From Paenibacillus sp. A3 (GTDB lineage Bacteria > Bacillota > Bacilli > Paenibacillales > NBRC-103111), in assembly GCF_001399685.1 (NCBI RefSeq), contig NZ_JTHN01000051.1, positions 1 to 33,015 of the forward strand: 33,015 nt of DNA, given 5' to 3'. Position numbers and translations under genes: made by a program. Shown piece after piece: positions 23,101 through 30,814 of this stretch. The number at the start of each line of letters is the position of its first letter. The stretch's first letter is position 1. The notes under the pieces were generated by a model. The model was given only the letters and a program-made list of their open reading frames with translations, was not told the DNA's origin and did no database searches.

Positions 23101-24066
23101 GTGGATACCGGAAGTCATCTGTTGTTTGGCGCTACATTGGCCGGTCTGGCTATGCTTCAACCTGAAGTGGCTCAACAGCCGGCGCTGCTGCATGCGGTGC
23201 TGGCGGCCACGTTGATCGGCTCGCATGCGCCGGATTTCGATACGGTTGCCCGGGTTCGGGGCTATGCCGCTTATATCCGGGTGCATCGGGGAATTACGCA
23301 TTCGCTTCCGGCTATGCTTTTATGGCCGCTGGCGCTGTCCGTTCCGATTGCTTGGGGATTCGGAGTATGGGAGCATGAGCTGATTGTTTTTGCTTGGACG
23401 ATGGCGGCGGTCGTTTTTCACGTATTTCTGGATTGGCTCAATGCCTACGGCGTGCAGTGCTTTCGTCCGTTCTCGCAGCGCTGGCATCACCTCGATGCGC
23501 TCCCGTTGTTCGAACCGGTGCTGTTTATGACGCATGCGGCAGGTTTGTTTGTATGGCTGGCGACGGGGCTTAATCCGGGCTGGATGTTTTTGTGGATTTA
23601 TTTGTTTACGTTTATATATATCGGAGGGCGGCTGCTTCATCACCGGGGCGTAGTCCGTTTTGTAAGAATGCAGCTTGGGCTGGAAGGGATATGTCACGTT
23701 GTCCCGAGTCTGCACTGGTTTCGCTGGCAGTTTGTGCTTGAGAGCAGCGACGCGTTTTATACGGGGATCGTGCATGGCAAGGAGCTGACGGTCAAAGATA
23801 TTTATGCCAAACATACCGAAGGCGGCATGGCCGTAGAGGCGACACGTGCGGTTGATGGCGTGCGGGCGTTTTTGCATTTTGCGCAGCGGGTGCATGTCAC
23901 TTGTACCGAGAGGCAGGACGGCTATGAGGTTCGATGGCGGGATATGCGGTTTTGGCACAATCACGAGCTGCCCTTCGGGGTGGACGTAACGCTCGACCGG
24001 GATCTTAAGGTCGTCAGTCAAACGCTCGGCTGGAGGAAAAAAGCGTGGGACCCGCCGTATGTGTAA
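23101..24066 (+). CDS. YfhP-like membrane metal-dependent hydrolase (DUF457)
   Basis: A 321-residue protein like B. subtilis YfhP, in the DUF457 group of membrane metal-dependent hydrolases. Seen: the N-terminal MDTGSHLLFG with His6, SHAPDFD, VHRGITHSLPAM (the His-rich metal motif), VVFHVFLDWLNAYGVQ, and four membrane helices across the first 190 residues. The C-terminal 130 residues are a soluble part. GTG 23101 with AAGGAGG at 23083-23089, 11 nt upstream. It is the last gene of the acyltransferase unit (24 bp after it), so it may act on the same lipid, which is speculation. Confidence 0.85.
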   Translation: MDTGSHLLFGATLAGLAMLQPEVAQQPALLHAVLAATLIGSHAPDFDTVARVRGYAAYIRVHRGITHSLPAMLLWPLALSVPIAWGFGVWEHELIVFAWTMAAVVFHVFLDWLNAYGVQCFRPFSQRWHHLDALPLFEPVLFMTHAAGLFVWLATGLNPGWMFLWIYLFTFIYIGGRLLHHRGVVRFVRMQLGLEGICHVVPSLHWFRWQFVLESSDAFYTGIVHGKELTVKDIYAKHTEGGMAVEATRAVDGVRAFLHFAQRVHVTCTERQDGYEVRWRDMRFWHNHELPFGVDVTLDRDLKVVSQTLGWRKKAWDPPYV

Positions 24067-24248
24067 AAACGGTCGATGAATTGTTGTCGGAATTTGACGA
24101 AAAAAGGTCGGGCCTCTGGTCTTCGAATCCGCGAAGCATTGTATGCCCGAGTAATAATTGGCAACTACGGTTTTGGTCCGAGGTATGAATAAAAAACGAT
24201 CCGGTTAGAATAGTTCCAGTAAACATCCAAGCATGGGAGGTTGACGGA
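24067..24248 (+). other. Intergenic stretch before a small gene
   Basis: No gene and no clear terminator after the yfhP-like gene. A TATGAATA at 24183-24190 with AATAGTT 17 bp on vaguely recalls a forespore promoter, but the match is weak. Confidence 0.3.
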
Positions 24249-24464
24249 ATGGATTTTACATGCCAGGATATCGCCGTGATCGAGCAGGCGCTGCAGCTTG
24301 CCATTCGGTCGCAATCAAGCGGCGCCAAGGCCCAGCCGTTTCAGGAAGTGCTGGGCAAGCTCCAGGTGAGCGCAAACACGGCCATGAACTCAGCTTCGAT
24401 TCATAAGGTGTCTATGCACGACGGCATAAGGTTCGACTACGACGATTCCTCCGATGTGTTCTAA
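24249..24464 (+). CDS. Small hypothetical protein, 71 residues
   Basis: Not recognised. ATG 24249 is preceded by GGGAGGTTGACGGA, a strong ribosome site. The protein has two predicted helices, MDFTCQDIAVIEQALQLAIR and KAQPFQEVLGKLQVSANT, a Ser-rich linker and an acidic end (DGIRFDYDDSSDVF). There is no signal or membrane segment. It stands alone between the yfhP-like gene and the mrfA control region. A real gene is likely from the ribosome site and codon use. Confidence 0.65.
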   Translation: MDFTCQDIAVIEQALQLAIRSQSSGAKAQPFQEVLGKLQVSANTAMNSASIHKVSMHDGIRFDYDDSSDVF

Positions 24465-24734
24465 GTTAATCCATGCGTTTAGAGCGATCGGGACCCCGCC
24501 AATCCGATGAGCGGCAGGCCAAGGCTTTTCTGCTCGACTGCCGCTTGCCGGTTGCTCATGCGAGTATCCCCCATCCCTTTTCCTACCAAAATCGAACCGC
24601 CCCTTTAACAGACGACTCTACAACGAAAAAACTTTCCCGGGAAAGCGCAGGATACGACATGCTTTCTTCAAGTTTCAACTCACCGTAGGCGCGTTATTCC
24701 GATTCCGTTCGACCGGCTCCGCTAAGAAAAGAGA
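24465..24734. other. Intergenic region upstream of mrfA
   Basis: A plus-strand frame at 24473-24688 has no ribosome site and unusual composition, so I do not call it. The only clear structure is CTTTCCCGGGAAAG (24632-24645), a perfect palindrome. On the minus strand a T6 tract follows it, so it looks like a minus-strand terminator. Confidence 0.5.
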
Positions 24735-24750
24735 TTGTCACACGAACATG
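24626..24750 (-). ncRNA. Candidate small RNA divergent from mrfA
   Basis: On the minus strand, a possible promoter TTGACG (24783-24778), 16 bp, TATATC (24761-24756) would start a transcript near 24750. CTTTC-CCGG-GAAAG with TTTTTT at its end would stop it near 24626, giving about 120 nt. There is no open frame with a ribosome site. The -10 is only partly consensus. This is a guess from signal layout and not a known RNA family. Confidence 0.22.
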
Positions 24751-24763
24751 CATTCGATATAAT
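24735..24763 (+). promoter_or_regulatory. mrfA promoter
   Basis: TTGTCA (24735-24740), a 17-bp spacer and TATAAT (24758-24763): one mismatch in total to the sigma-A consensus. The start codon at 24798 is 35 bp downstream. Confidence 0.88.
24743..24756 (+). promoter_or_regulatory. SOS-box-like 14-mer inside the mrfA promoter
   Basis: CGAACATGCATTCG matches CGAACRNRYGTTYG at every defined position except one (A for G in the GTT part). It fills the spacer between -35 and -10, the same position as the perfect SOS box of the yneA-like gene in this window. LexA bound here would exclude RNA polymerase. Confidence 0.7.
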
Positions 24764-24797
24764 GAAAGGAATGTTACCGTCAAAAGGAGCTGCATTT

Positions 24798-27083
24798 ATG
24801 AACCGTTTGACTGGCAAGGTTTCTTCCATCGAAGAAATGATCGATTTGATCCGCTCGTCGTCCGAGCTGATGTCCCAGGTGACTTACTGGCATACGATTC
24901 CGCCGCGGGAAGGGCGGTACGAGTCATTCCCGGAAGGCTTGCAGTCCGGGCTGCGGGAAGCATTGCTCGCCCGGGGCATCGGACAATTATATACGCATCA
25001 AGCCCAATCGTTCCGCGAAGTAAGCGCGGGGCGGCACGTCGTGACCGTGACTCCGACCGCCTCAGGCAAGACGCTTTGCTACAACCTGCCGGTGCTGGAG
25101 GGCATATTGAAAGACGAGAGCGCGCGTGCGCTCTATTTGTTTCCGACCAAAGCGCTGGCTCAAGACCAGGTGGCCGAGCTTCAAGAGCTGGCGAATATCA
25201 TGGGTGCCGATATCAAAACTCATACGTACGACGGGGATACGCCGCCGACCGTACGCCAAGCTATTCGCAATGCCGGGCACATCGTCGTGACGAACCCGGA
25301 TATGCTGCATTCCGCGATTTTGCCGCATCACACGAAATGGGTGAAGCTGTTTGAGAATATAAAGTTCATTGTCATTGACGAGGTTCATTCTTACCGTGGC
25401 GTGTTCGGCAGCCATGTGGCCAACGTAATCCGGCGGCTTAAGCGGATTTGCCGCTTTTACGGCTCGAATCCGCAGTTTATTTGCGCTTCGGCGACGATCG
25501 ACAATCCGAAAGAGCATACGGAGCGGCTGATCGGGGAGAGCGTATCCCTTGTCAACGACAACGGCGCGCCCGCGGGAGAGAAGCATTTTGTCTTCTATAA
25601 TCCTCCTGTGGTCAATCAGCAGCTTGGCATCCGCAAGAGCAGTGTGCTGGAGACGAGAAAAATCGCCGCGATGCTGCTGCGTCAAGGCATACAAACGATC
25701 GTTTTCGCGCGGAGCCGCGTGCGGGTCGAAATTTTGCTTACGTATTTGCAGGAACTGGTCGCCCACGAGCTGGGCATGAAATCGATCCGCGGTTACCGCG
25801 GCGGGTATCTGCCCAAGCTGCGGCGCGAAATCGAGAGGGGGCTGCGCAGCGGAGAGATCCGCGGCGTCGTCAGCACAAACGCGCTGGAGCTCGGGATCGA
25901 TATCGGGCAGCTGCAGGCGTGCGTGCTGAACGGCTATCCCGGCACGATCGCGAGCACGTGGCAGCAATCGGGCCGCGCCGGGAGGCGGCAGGAAAGCTCC
26001 GTCACGTTCCTCGTGGCGAGCAGCAATCCGCTGGATCAATACATGATCCAGAACCCCAGATTTTTTTTCGAGCGTCCGCCGGAGCGGGCGCTGATCGAGC
26101 CGGACAACCTTATCATCTTGGTCGACCATGTCAAATGCGCCGCCTACGAGCTGCCGTTCGAAGAAAACGAGCAATTCGGCGGCGAGTCGCTGCATGATAT
26201 TTTGGAGTTTTTGACGGAGGAACGAATATTGCACCGGGTCAAAAACAGGTGGCACTGGATGGAGCAGTCGTTTCCGGCGCACGACATCAGCTTGCGATCG
26301 GCCGCGCAGGAAAATTTCATTATCATCGATATGACGAACGGTGCCCGGGTCATCGGCGAGGTGGACCGGTTCAGCGCCCCGACCCTGATTCACGAAGAAG
26401 CGATCTATATTCACGAGGGCGTGCAGTACCAGGTGGAGAAGCTCGATTACGAGGAGAAGAAGGCTTACATACGCGAGGTCGACGTCGATTATTTTACGGA
26501 CGCCAGCCTGGCTGTCCAGTTGAAAGTGCTGCATGTGCACCGGGAGGCGGTTGACCGGGGGCTCAAGCGGCAGTTCGGCGAAGTAACCGTGAATGCAAAA
26601 GCGACGATTTTTAAGAAAATCAAGCTTCGGACCCACGAGAATATCGGATCGGGACCGATTCATCTGCCGGAGGAGGAGCTGCACACGAGCTCTTACTGGT
26701 TTACATTCGACGACGAGATTGCCGCGGGCATGACGGTAAACGATATGCAATTTGCGCTGCTGGGGCTGGCGAACGTGCTTGTGCACATCGCGCCGCTTTA
26801 CTTGATGTGCGATCCGCATGATATCCGCGTCGTTCCGCAGGTTAAGGCGGTGCATAACAAGCAGCCTACGATATTTTTCTACGACCGTTACCCGGGCGGC
26901 GTAGGGCTTAGCGAGCGGCTGTACGAAGTGCACGGGGAACTGCTCGCCGAAGCGCAGCGCCTGATTTCGTCGTGCGGCTGCTTGAGCGGTTGTCCGGCTT
27001 GTGTCGGGCCGATTGAAGAGGTTGGGCTGACCGGGAAGCAGCTGTCGCTTGGGCTGCTGAAGCAGCTGGAGGCCTCGCGATGA
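24798..27083 (+). CDS. mrfA: MrfA, DEXH-box helicase of mitomycin lesion repair
   Basis: A 761-residue superfamily 2 helicase like B. subtilis MrfA (YprA), which with the nuclease MrfB removes mitomycin C adducts independently of UvrABC. Seen: Q-motif-like YTHQAQSF, Walker A TPTASGKT (85-92), DEVH (194-197), motif III SATI, motif VI QQSGRAGRR, then the DUF1998-type C-terminus with a Cys cluster CGC, GCPAC (Cys726, 728, 732, 735) that probably binds zinc. The start is ATG 24798, 8 nt after AAAAGGAG; a longer frame from TTG 24735 would be coded by the promoter itself. It overlaps mrfB by 4 bp (ATGA), so the two are translationally coupled. Confidence 0.93.
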   Translation: MNRLTGKVSSIEEMIDLIRSSSELMSQVTYWHTIPPREGRYESFPEGLQSGLREALLARGIGQLYTHQAQSFREVSAGRHVVTVTPTASGKTLCYNLPVLEGILKDESARALYLFPTKALAQDQVAELQELANIMGADIKTHTYDGDTPPTVRQAIRNAGHIVVTNPDMLHSAILPHHTKWVKLFENIKFIVIDEVHSYRGVFGSHVANVIRRLKRICRFYGSNPQFICASATIDNPKEHTERLIGESVSLVNDNGAPAGEKHFVFYNPPVVNQQLGIRKSSVLETRKIAAMLLRQGIQTIVFARSRVRVEILLTYLQELVAHELGMKSIRGYRGGYLPKLRREIERGLRSGEIRGVVSTNALELGIDIGQLQACVLNGYPGTIASTWQQSGRAGRRQESSVTFLVASSNPLDQYMIQNPRFFFERPPERALIEPDNLIILVDHVKCAAYELPFEENEQFGGESLHDILEFLTEERILHRVKNRWHWMEQSFPAHDISLRSAAQENFIIIDMTNGARVIGEVDRFSAPTLIHEEAIYIHEGVQYQVEKLDYEEKKAYIREVDVDYFTDASLAVQLKVLHVHREAVDRGLKRQFGEVTVNAKATIFKKIKLRTHENIGSGPIHLPEEELHTSSYWFTFDDEIAAGMTVNDMQFALLGLANVLVHIAPLYLMCDPHDIRVVPQVKAVHNKQPTIFFYDRYPGGVGLSERLYEVHGELLAEAQRLISSCGCLSGCPACVGPIEEVGLTGKQLSLGLLKQLEASR

Positions 27084-28729
27084 GCTCGCTTAAGGAAAGG
27101 CTGCTGCGGCACAAAAAGTCGATAGCGGGTACGCAGGAACGCGAGGAAGAAGTCAAAATTCTCGTGGGAGAGGAGCCACCTGGCTCGGCCGAAGAGGGAC
27201 AGGCGGCTCACGGTGAGAGTAAACCGGAGTCCGCGGCGGAGTTTGACGAATGGTCGGTTGTCGGTGCAGCCATGAAGCATACGGAGTGGGGCGATTTCGT
27301 CATCCGCCGCCGCACGTACGAAGCGGGGTTTCGTCATGGGCAGTATGAGCTAAGCCGTTTATCGTCCTGCGCGGAGGAGCTGTTTGCGCTGCTGGAGCCG
27401 ACGGCAGGCAATGCTGCGGCGAACCGTTCTGCCGCTCCATTCCACGAACGGCTGCTCTTTCTGGATACCGAGACGACAGGGCTGGGGCATGGGGCAGGCA
27501 ACGTGCCGTTTATGGTCGGAGTCGGATTTTACCAAGGCCATCAATATCATATCGAGCAAATGCTGATCCGGCACCCCGGTGAAGAGGCGGCGATGCTGAC
27601 CTATTTGGAGCAAAAGCTTGCTGCACATCCGGTGTTAATCTCTTATAACGGCAAATCGTTCGATTGGCCGATTGTCAAAAACCGCTATATCATGAACCGG
27701 ATGGAGCTGGCCGCTGAGCCCTCGGGGCACATCGATTTTTTGCATCCATCCCGCAGTTTGTGGAAGCATACGCTGCCCTCTTGCCGACTAGGCAAAGTAG
27801 AGGAGGAACGGCTTGGCGTCCGCCGCGAAGAAGACGTGCCGGGATCGCTTGCCCCGACGCTCTATTTTCAATATTTGGCGCAGCGCGACCCTTCCGTTTT
27901 GGAAGGCGTGTTCGTGCATAACGAACTGGACGTGCTGTCGCTGGCGGGCCTGGCCGTTCATTTTGCCTGCTTGCTGAACGGTTCCTATGATTGGTCTCAC
28001 GCGAGGTTATTCGGTTTAGAGGAGTGCTTTCGGCTCGGCCTGTGGCTCGATAAAATCGGCCGAAGCGGCATGGCTGACACGGTGATGAATGCGCTGGCTG
28101 AAGAGCTTCTCACTGAGGACGAGCTTGCTTCCGAAGAACCGTGCCTGCTGCCGCTTGCGCAATTTTGCAAGCGACGGGGACGCTATCCACAAGCCTGTTC
28201 GCTCTGGAGTCGGTATATCGCCCTGAAGGGCGGCCGGGCAACGGCTTCGCTTGAACCGTATATCGAGCTGTCCATGTACTATGAGCATAAGGAAAAACAG
28301 TGGGAGCACGCGCTCGCCTATGCTCAGGAAGCGCTTGACCATCTCTGGCGGCGAGATGCCTTGAAACGGAGCGGGGAGCGCAAATCGTCCGTACTTAGCG
28401 GCAAACATGCGAAGGGAAAAGAGGAGCGGGAAGAGGATGCCGAAGCCGTCAGCCTGCGCAAGCGAATCGAACGGCTTCGGCGGAAAGGGTCCTCATCCGC
28501 TAGTGCGATACGTGCTGCTGGTACTATTGAGCCCGAAGCGTCAGATTCGCTACAGTCGACGAAGTCTAGCGCCCGGACACGGGCAAAGCTATCGGCTGGG
28601 TCAGCAGGTCAAGCCCCGGCATCAGTTCCGGTTCAAGAGGGAGCGTCTGCTGTATCCCGCGTTCCTCAGTCAACCAGAAAAAGAAAGTCCGGCCTGTCTG
28701 CAGCGGAACAGCTTTCTATGCCGCTGTAA
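27080..28729 (+). CDS. mrfB: MrfB, DEDDh-type exonuclease of mitomycin lesion repair
   Basis: A 549-residue protein like B. subtilis MrfB (YprB), a metal-dependent 3'-5' exonuclease that works with MrfA. Seen: the exonuclease core with Asp129 and Glu131 (LFLDTETTG), Asp195 (YNGKSFDWP), Asp219 (HIDFLHPSR), and His280/Asp284 (VHNELDVLSL), a full DEDDh set. A TPR-like helical part follows (about 300-430), then a low-complexity Ser/Arg/Lys/Ala tail (about 430-549) that looks disordered. From memory, B. subtilis MrfB is near 413 residues, so the tail is an addition. The N-terminal 60 residues are also charged and loose. Confidence 0.92.
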   Translation: MSSLKERLLRHKKSIAGTQEREEEVKILVGEEPPGSAEEGQAAHGESKPESAAEFDEWSVVGAAMKHTEWGDFVIRRRTYEAGFRHGQYELSRLSSCAEELFALLEPTAGNAAANRSAAPFHERLLFLDTETTGLGHGAGNVPFMVGVGFYQGHQYHIEQMLIRHPGEEAAMLTYLEQKLAAHPVLISYNGKSFDWPIVKNRYIMNRMELAAEPSGHIDFLHPSRSLWKHTLPSCRLGKVEEERLGVRREEDVPGSLAPTLYFQYLAQRDPSVLEGVFVHNELDVLSLAGLAVHFACLLNGSYDWSHARLFGLEECFRLGLWLDKIGRSGMADTVMNALAEELLTEDELASEEPCLLPLAQFCKRRGRYPQACSLWSRYIALKGGRATASLEPYIELSMYYEHKEKQWEHALAYAQEALDHLWRRDALKRSGERKSSVLSGKHAKGKEEREEDAEAVSLRKRIERLRRKGSSSASAIRAAGTIEPEASDSLQSTKSSARTRAKLSAGSAGQAPASVPVQEGASAVSRVPQSTRKRKSGLSAAEQLSMPL

Positions 28730-28791
28730 GTATAATTTCGCTTTGGGGTGGAAATACATGGTAAGATCATGATCCGAAAGGAGCAATGACG

Positions 28792-29601
28792 ATGCCTGAG
28801 CTGCCCGAAATGGAAAATTATCGTAAGCTGCTAAGCGAGAGAATCATAGGCCGGACTGTGACGGATACGGAAGTAACAAGAGAAAAATCGATTAATGTGA
28901 CGCCCGAGCGATGGGCGCAGGAGCTGATCGGTCAGGCCGTTTCCCGCATTGACAGAAGAGCGAAGCATCTGCTGTTTCGTTTAACGACAGGCAATGTTCT
29001 GGTGCTTCATTTAATGCTCGGAGGCATGATGTTCTACGGCAAGGCAGAGGAAAAGCCCGACCGGTCTGTTCAAGTGCGGCTCAGCTTCGGAGATCGTCAC
29101 TTGTTTTTTATCGGGCTGCGGCTCGGTTATTTGCATCTCTATGATCCGTCGGAAGTCGATGAGCTGATGAATAAGCTCGGTCCCGATCCGTTCGATCCGG
29201 GGTTGACGCCTGCCCGGTTCGCCGAACGTCTGCGAGTAAAATCGGGTACGCTCAAAAGCAATTTCGTCGATCAAAGCGTCTTAGCAGGTATCGGCAACTG
29301 CTATAGCGATGAAATCTGCTATCATGCAGGTCTTCTGCCGTCCCGGCGTCCCAGCGCGCTGTCAGATGAGGAGCTTCACCGGTTATACCGATCCATGCGC
29401 GAAGTGCTGACGGAAGCAACGCAGGGCGGCGGGTACATGGAAATCCCGCTATTCGTCGGCGATTCGCTTACTGGCGCCTTCGACAGCCGCTGCCGGGTTT
29501 ACGACCGCGAAGGAGAACCTTGCTTGCGCTGCGGCAGCCCGATTGCCAGACGCGACGTCTCGTCCAAGAAATCGTTTTGCTGTCTTGTCTGCCAGAGGTG
29601 A
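28792..29601 (+). CDS. mutM: Fpg/Nei-family DNA glycosylase
   Basis: A 269-residue formamidopyrimidine-DNA glycosylase family protein, a bifunctional enzyme that cuts out oxidised bases and nicks the strand. Seen: Pro2 and Glu3 (MPELPEME), the catalytic Lys in DRRAKHLLF, LMLGGMMFYG, the H2TH region DQSVLAGIGNCYSDEICY, and a CLRC...CLVC zinc finger. The start must be ATG 28792, since Pro2 must be the new N-terminus and AAAGGAG is 8 nt upstream; the ATG at 28786 is only 2 nt from it. The Arg in the zinc hairpin of E. coli Fpg (R258) is Lys here by eye. Whether it is MutM or a Nei-like paralogue is not settled. Confidence 0.88.
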   Translation: MPELPEMENYRKLLSERIIGRTVTDTEVTREKSINVTPERWAQELIGQAVSRIDRRAKHLLFRLTTGNVLVLHLMLGGMMFYGKAEEKPDRSVQVRLSFGDRHLFFIGLRLGYLHLYDPSEVDELMNKLGPDPFDPGLTPARFAERLRVKSGTLKSNFVDQSVLAGIGNCYSDEICYHAGLLPSRRPSALSDEELHRLYRSMREVLTEATQGGGYMEIPLFVGDSLTGAFDSRCRVYDREGEPCLRCGSPIARRDVSSKKSFCCLVCQR

Positions 29602-29614
29602 GGGGGCGTTGACC

Positions 29615-30463
29615 ATGCGTTTTGGCTGCCATATCAGTATTCGGGGCGGTTATGCGGAAGCGGCAAAGTCGGCGGCAAAGCTTGGAGCCCAATCGTTCCA
29701 ATATTTCCCAAAAAATCCGCGAAGCCTGACCGTAAAGGCGTTCAACCGCCAGGACGCCGAGCAATGCGCCCGGTTTTGCCGCGAGCACGGCCTGCTCAGC
29801 ATCGCTCACACCCCTTATCCGACGAATCTTGCCGTAGGCCCGGGCGAGCTTCGACAGGCGACGATCGCCTCGCTTCGCAACGATCTTGAGATTGCAGACG
29901 CGTGCGGTTCGGTCGGCGTCGTGGTCCATTTTGGCAAATATAAAGGGGAAGACCCGTTACAAGGCTATAAAAATATTATACAATGTATGAATGAAGCGCT
30001 TGCCGGCTATACGGGCCGTTCGCTGCTGCTGATCGAGAATCAGGCGGGCGAAGGGACCTCCATGGGGACGACGCTTGAGGAGCTCGTGCAAGTGCGGAAT
30101 CTTTGCGCTTTTCCGGGGCTTGTCGGCTTTTGCCTCGACACGTGCCATGCTTTTGCTTCGGGCTTATGGCCCTCCTCCAAGGACGGATGGCCGGAGCTGG
30201 AGCGGCATGCGGCAGCGACTGGTTATTTGCAGCACCTCCGGGCGATTCATCTGAACGATTCCGTGTATCCGCGAGGCGCGCATAAAGATCGGCATGCCAT
30301 GATCGGCCGGGGCGAAATCGGGGAAGCCGGATTCGCTTCGCTGCTGCGCTCGACTGCACTCAAGTCGATGTCCGACCTTCCGGCGGTGCTTGAAACGCCT
30401 GTCCTGCGAGGGAGCACGCACGCTTCGGAAATTCGATACGTCAAGGAGCTGAGCGAAGGGTGA
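29615..30463 (+). CDS. nfo: Endonuclease IV
   Basis: A 282-residue endonuclease IV, which cuts the backbone 5' to abasic sites with three metal ions. All ligands can be matched to E. coli: His in IAHTPYPTN, His in VVHFGKY, Glu in LIENQAGEG, Asp and His in LDTCHAFA, His in IHLNDS, Asp and His in KDRHAMIGRG, Glu in LETPV. The start is ATG 29615, 8 nt after GGGGG; the longer frame has no ribosome site and overlaps mutM. It follows mutM by 13 bp and overlaps the next gene, so base excision steps (glycosylase, AP endonuclease) are cotranscribed. Confidence 0.94.
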   Translation: MRFGCHISIRGGYAEAAKSAAKLGAQSFQYFPKNPRSLTVKAFNRQDAEQCARFCREHGLLSIAHTPYPTNLAVGPGELRQATIASLRNDLEIADACGSVGVVVHFGKYKGEDPLQGYKNIIQCMNEALAGYTGRSLLLIENQAGEGTSMGTTLEELVQVRNLCAFPGLVGFCLDTCHAFASGLWPSSKDGWPELERHAAATGYLQHLRAIHLNDSVYPRGAHKDRHAMIGRGEIGEAGFASLLRSTALKSMSDLPAVLETPVLRGSTHASEIRYVKELSEG

Positions 30464-30801
30464 TCCACGTTTATTTGGACGATTATCGCGCTTGTCCGAA
30501 AGGCTTCGTACCTGCCCGTACCGTGGACGAATGCTTGCTGCTGCTGCAGGAGTGCGAAGTGGACGTGCTTTCGCTCGACTACGACTTGGGCTGGGGACAG
30601 CCCAACGGACTGGAATTGGTCCGGGCGATGGCAAGCGCCGGTTTATTTCCGCAGCGCATTTATTTGCATACGTCGAGCGATGCGGGCCGTCAGCAAATGT
30701 TTCAACTGCTGTACGCGAGCAAGCCGGAGCATGTCCGGCTGACGAACGGTCCGATGCCTTCCGGGCTGCTTATGGAAATTTCCGAAACTGTAAAAGAATA
30801 G
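30460..30801 (+). CDS. Receiver-like protein of the cyclic-phosphate processing (cREC) type
   Basis: A 113-residue protein with a receiver-like fold. Seen: VYLDDYRACPKGFVPARTVD, the central LSLDYDLGWGQPNGLEL and IYLHTSSDAGRQQM. The LDD-R-P-G start and SLDYDLG match the small family called cyclic-phosphate processing receiver domain (by memory), which is thought to act with RNA or nucleotide end processing. There is no DNA-binding domain. GTG 30460 overlaps the nfo stop (GTGA), so it is coupled to nfo. The role is unknown. The family call is moderately sure. Confidence 0.65.
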   Translation: MIHVYLDDYRACPKGFVPARTVDECLLLLQECEVDVLSLDYDLGWGQPNGLELVRAMASAGLFPQRIYLHTSSDAGRQQMFQLLYASKPEHVRLTNGPMPSGLLMEISETVKE

Positions 30802-30814
30802 GTTGTGGTTCAAC

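Noticed and set aside
24473..24688. Plus-strand frame of 71 codons upstream of mrfA
   Set aside because: No ribosome site, odd composition, and it covers the region of a minus-strand terminator-like palindrome.
25062..26933. Long minus-strand frame (623 codons) opposite mrfA
   Set aside because: Antisense shadow typical of GC-rich codon use; no ribosome site, and mrfA has full helicase motifs.
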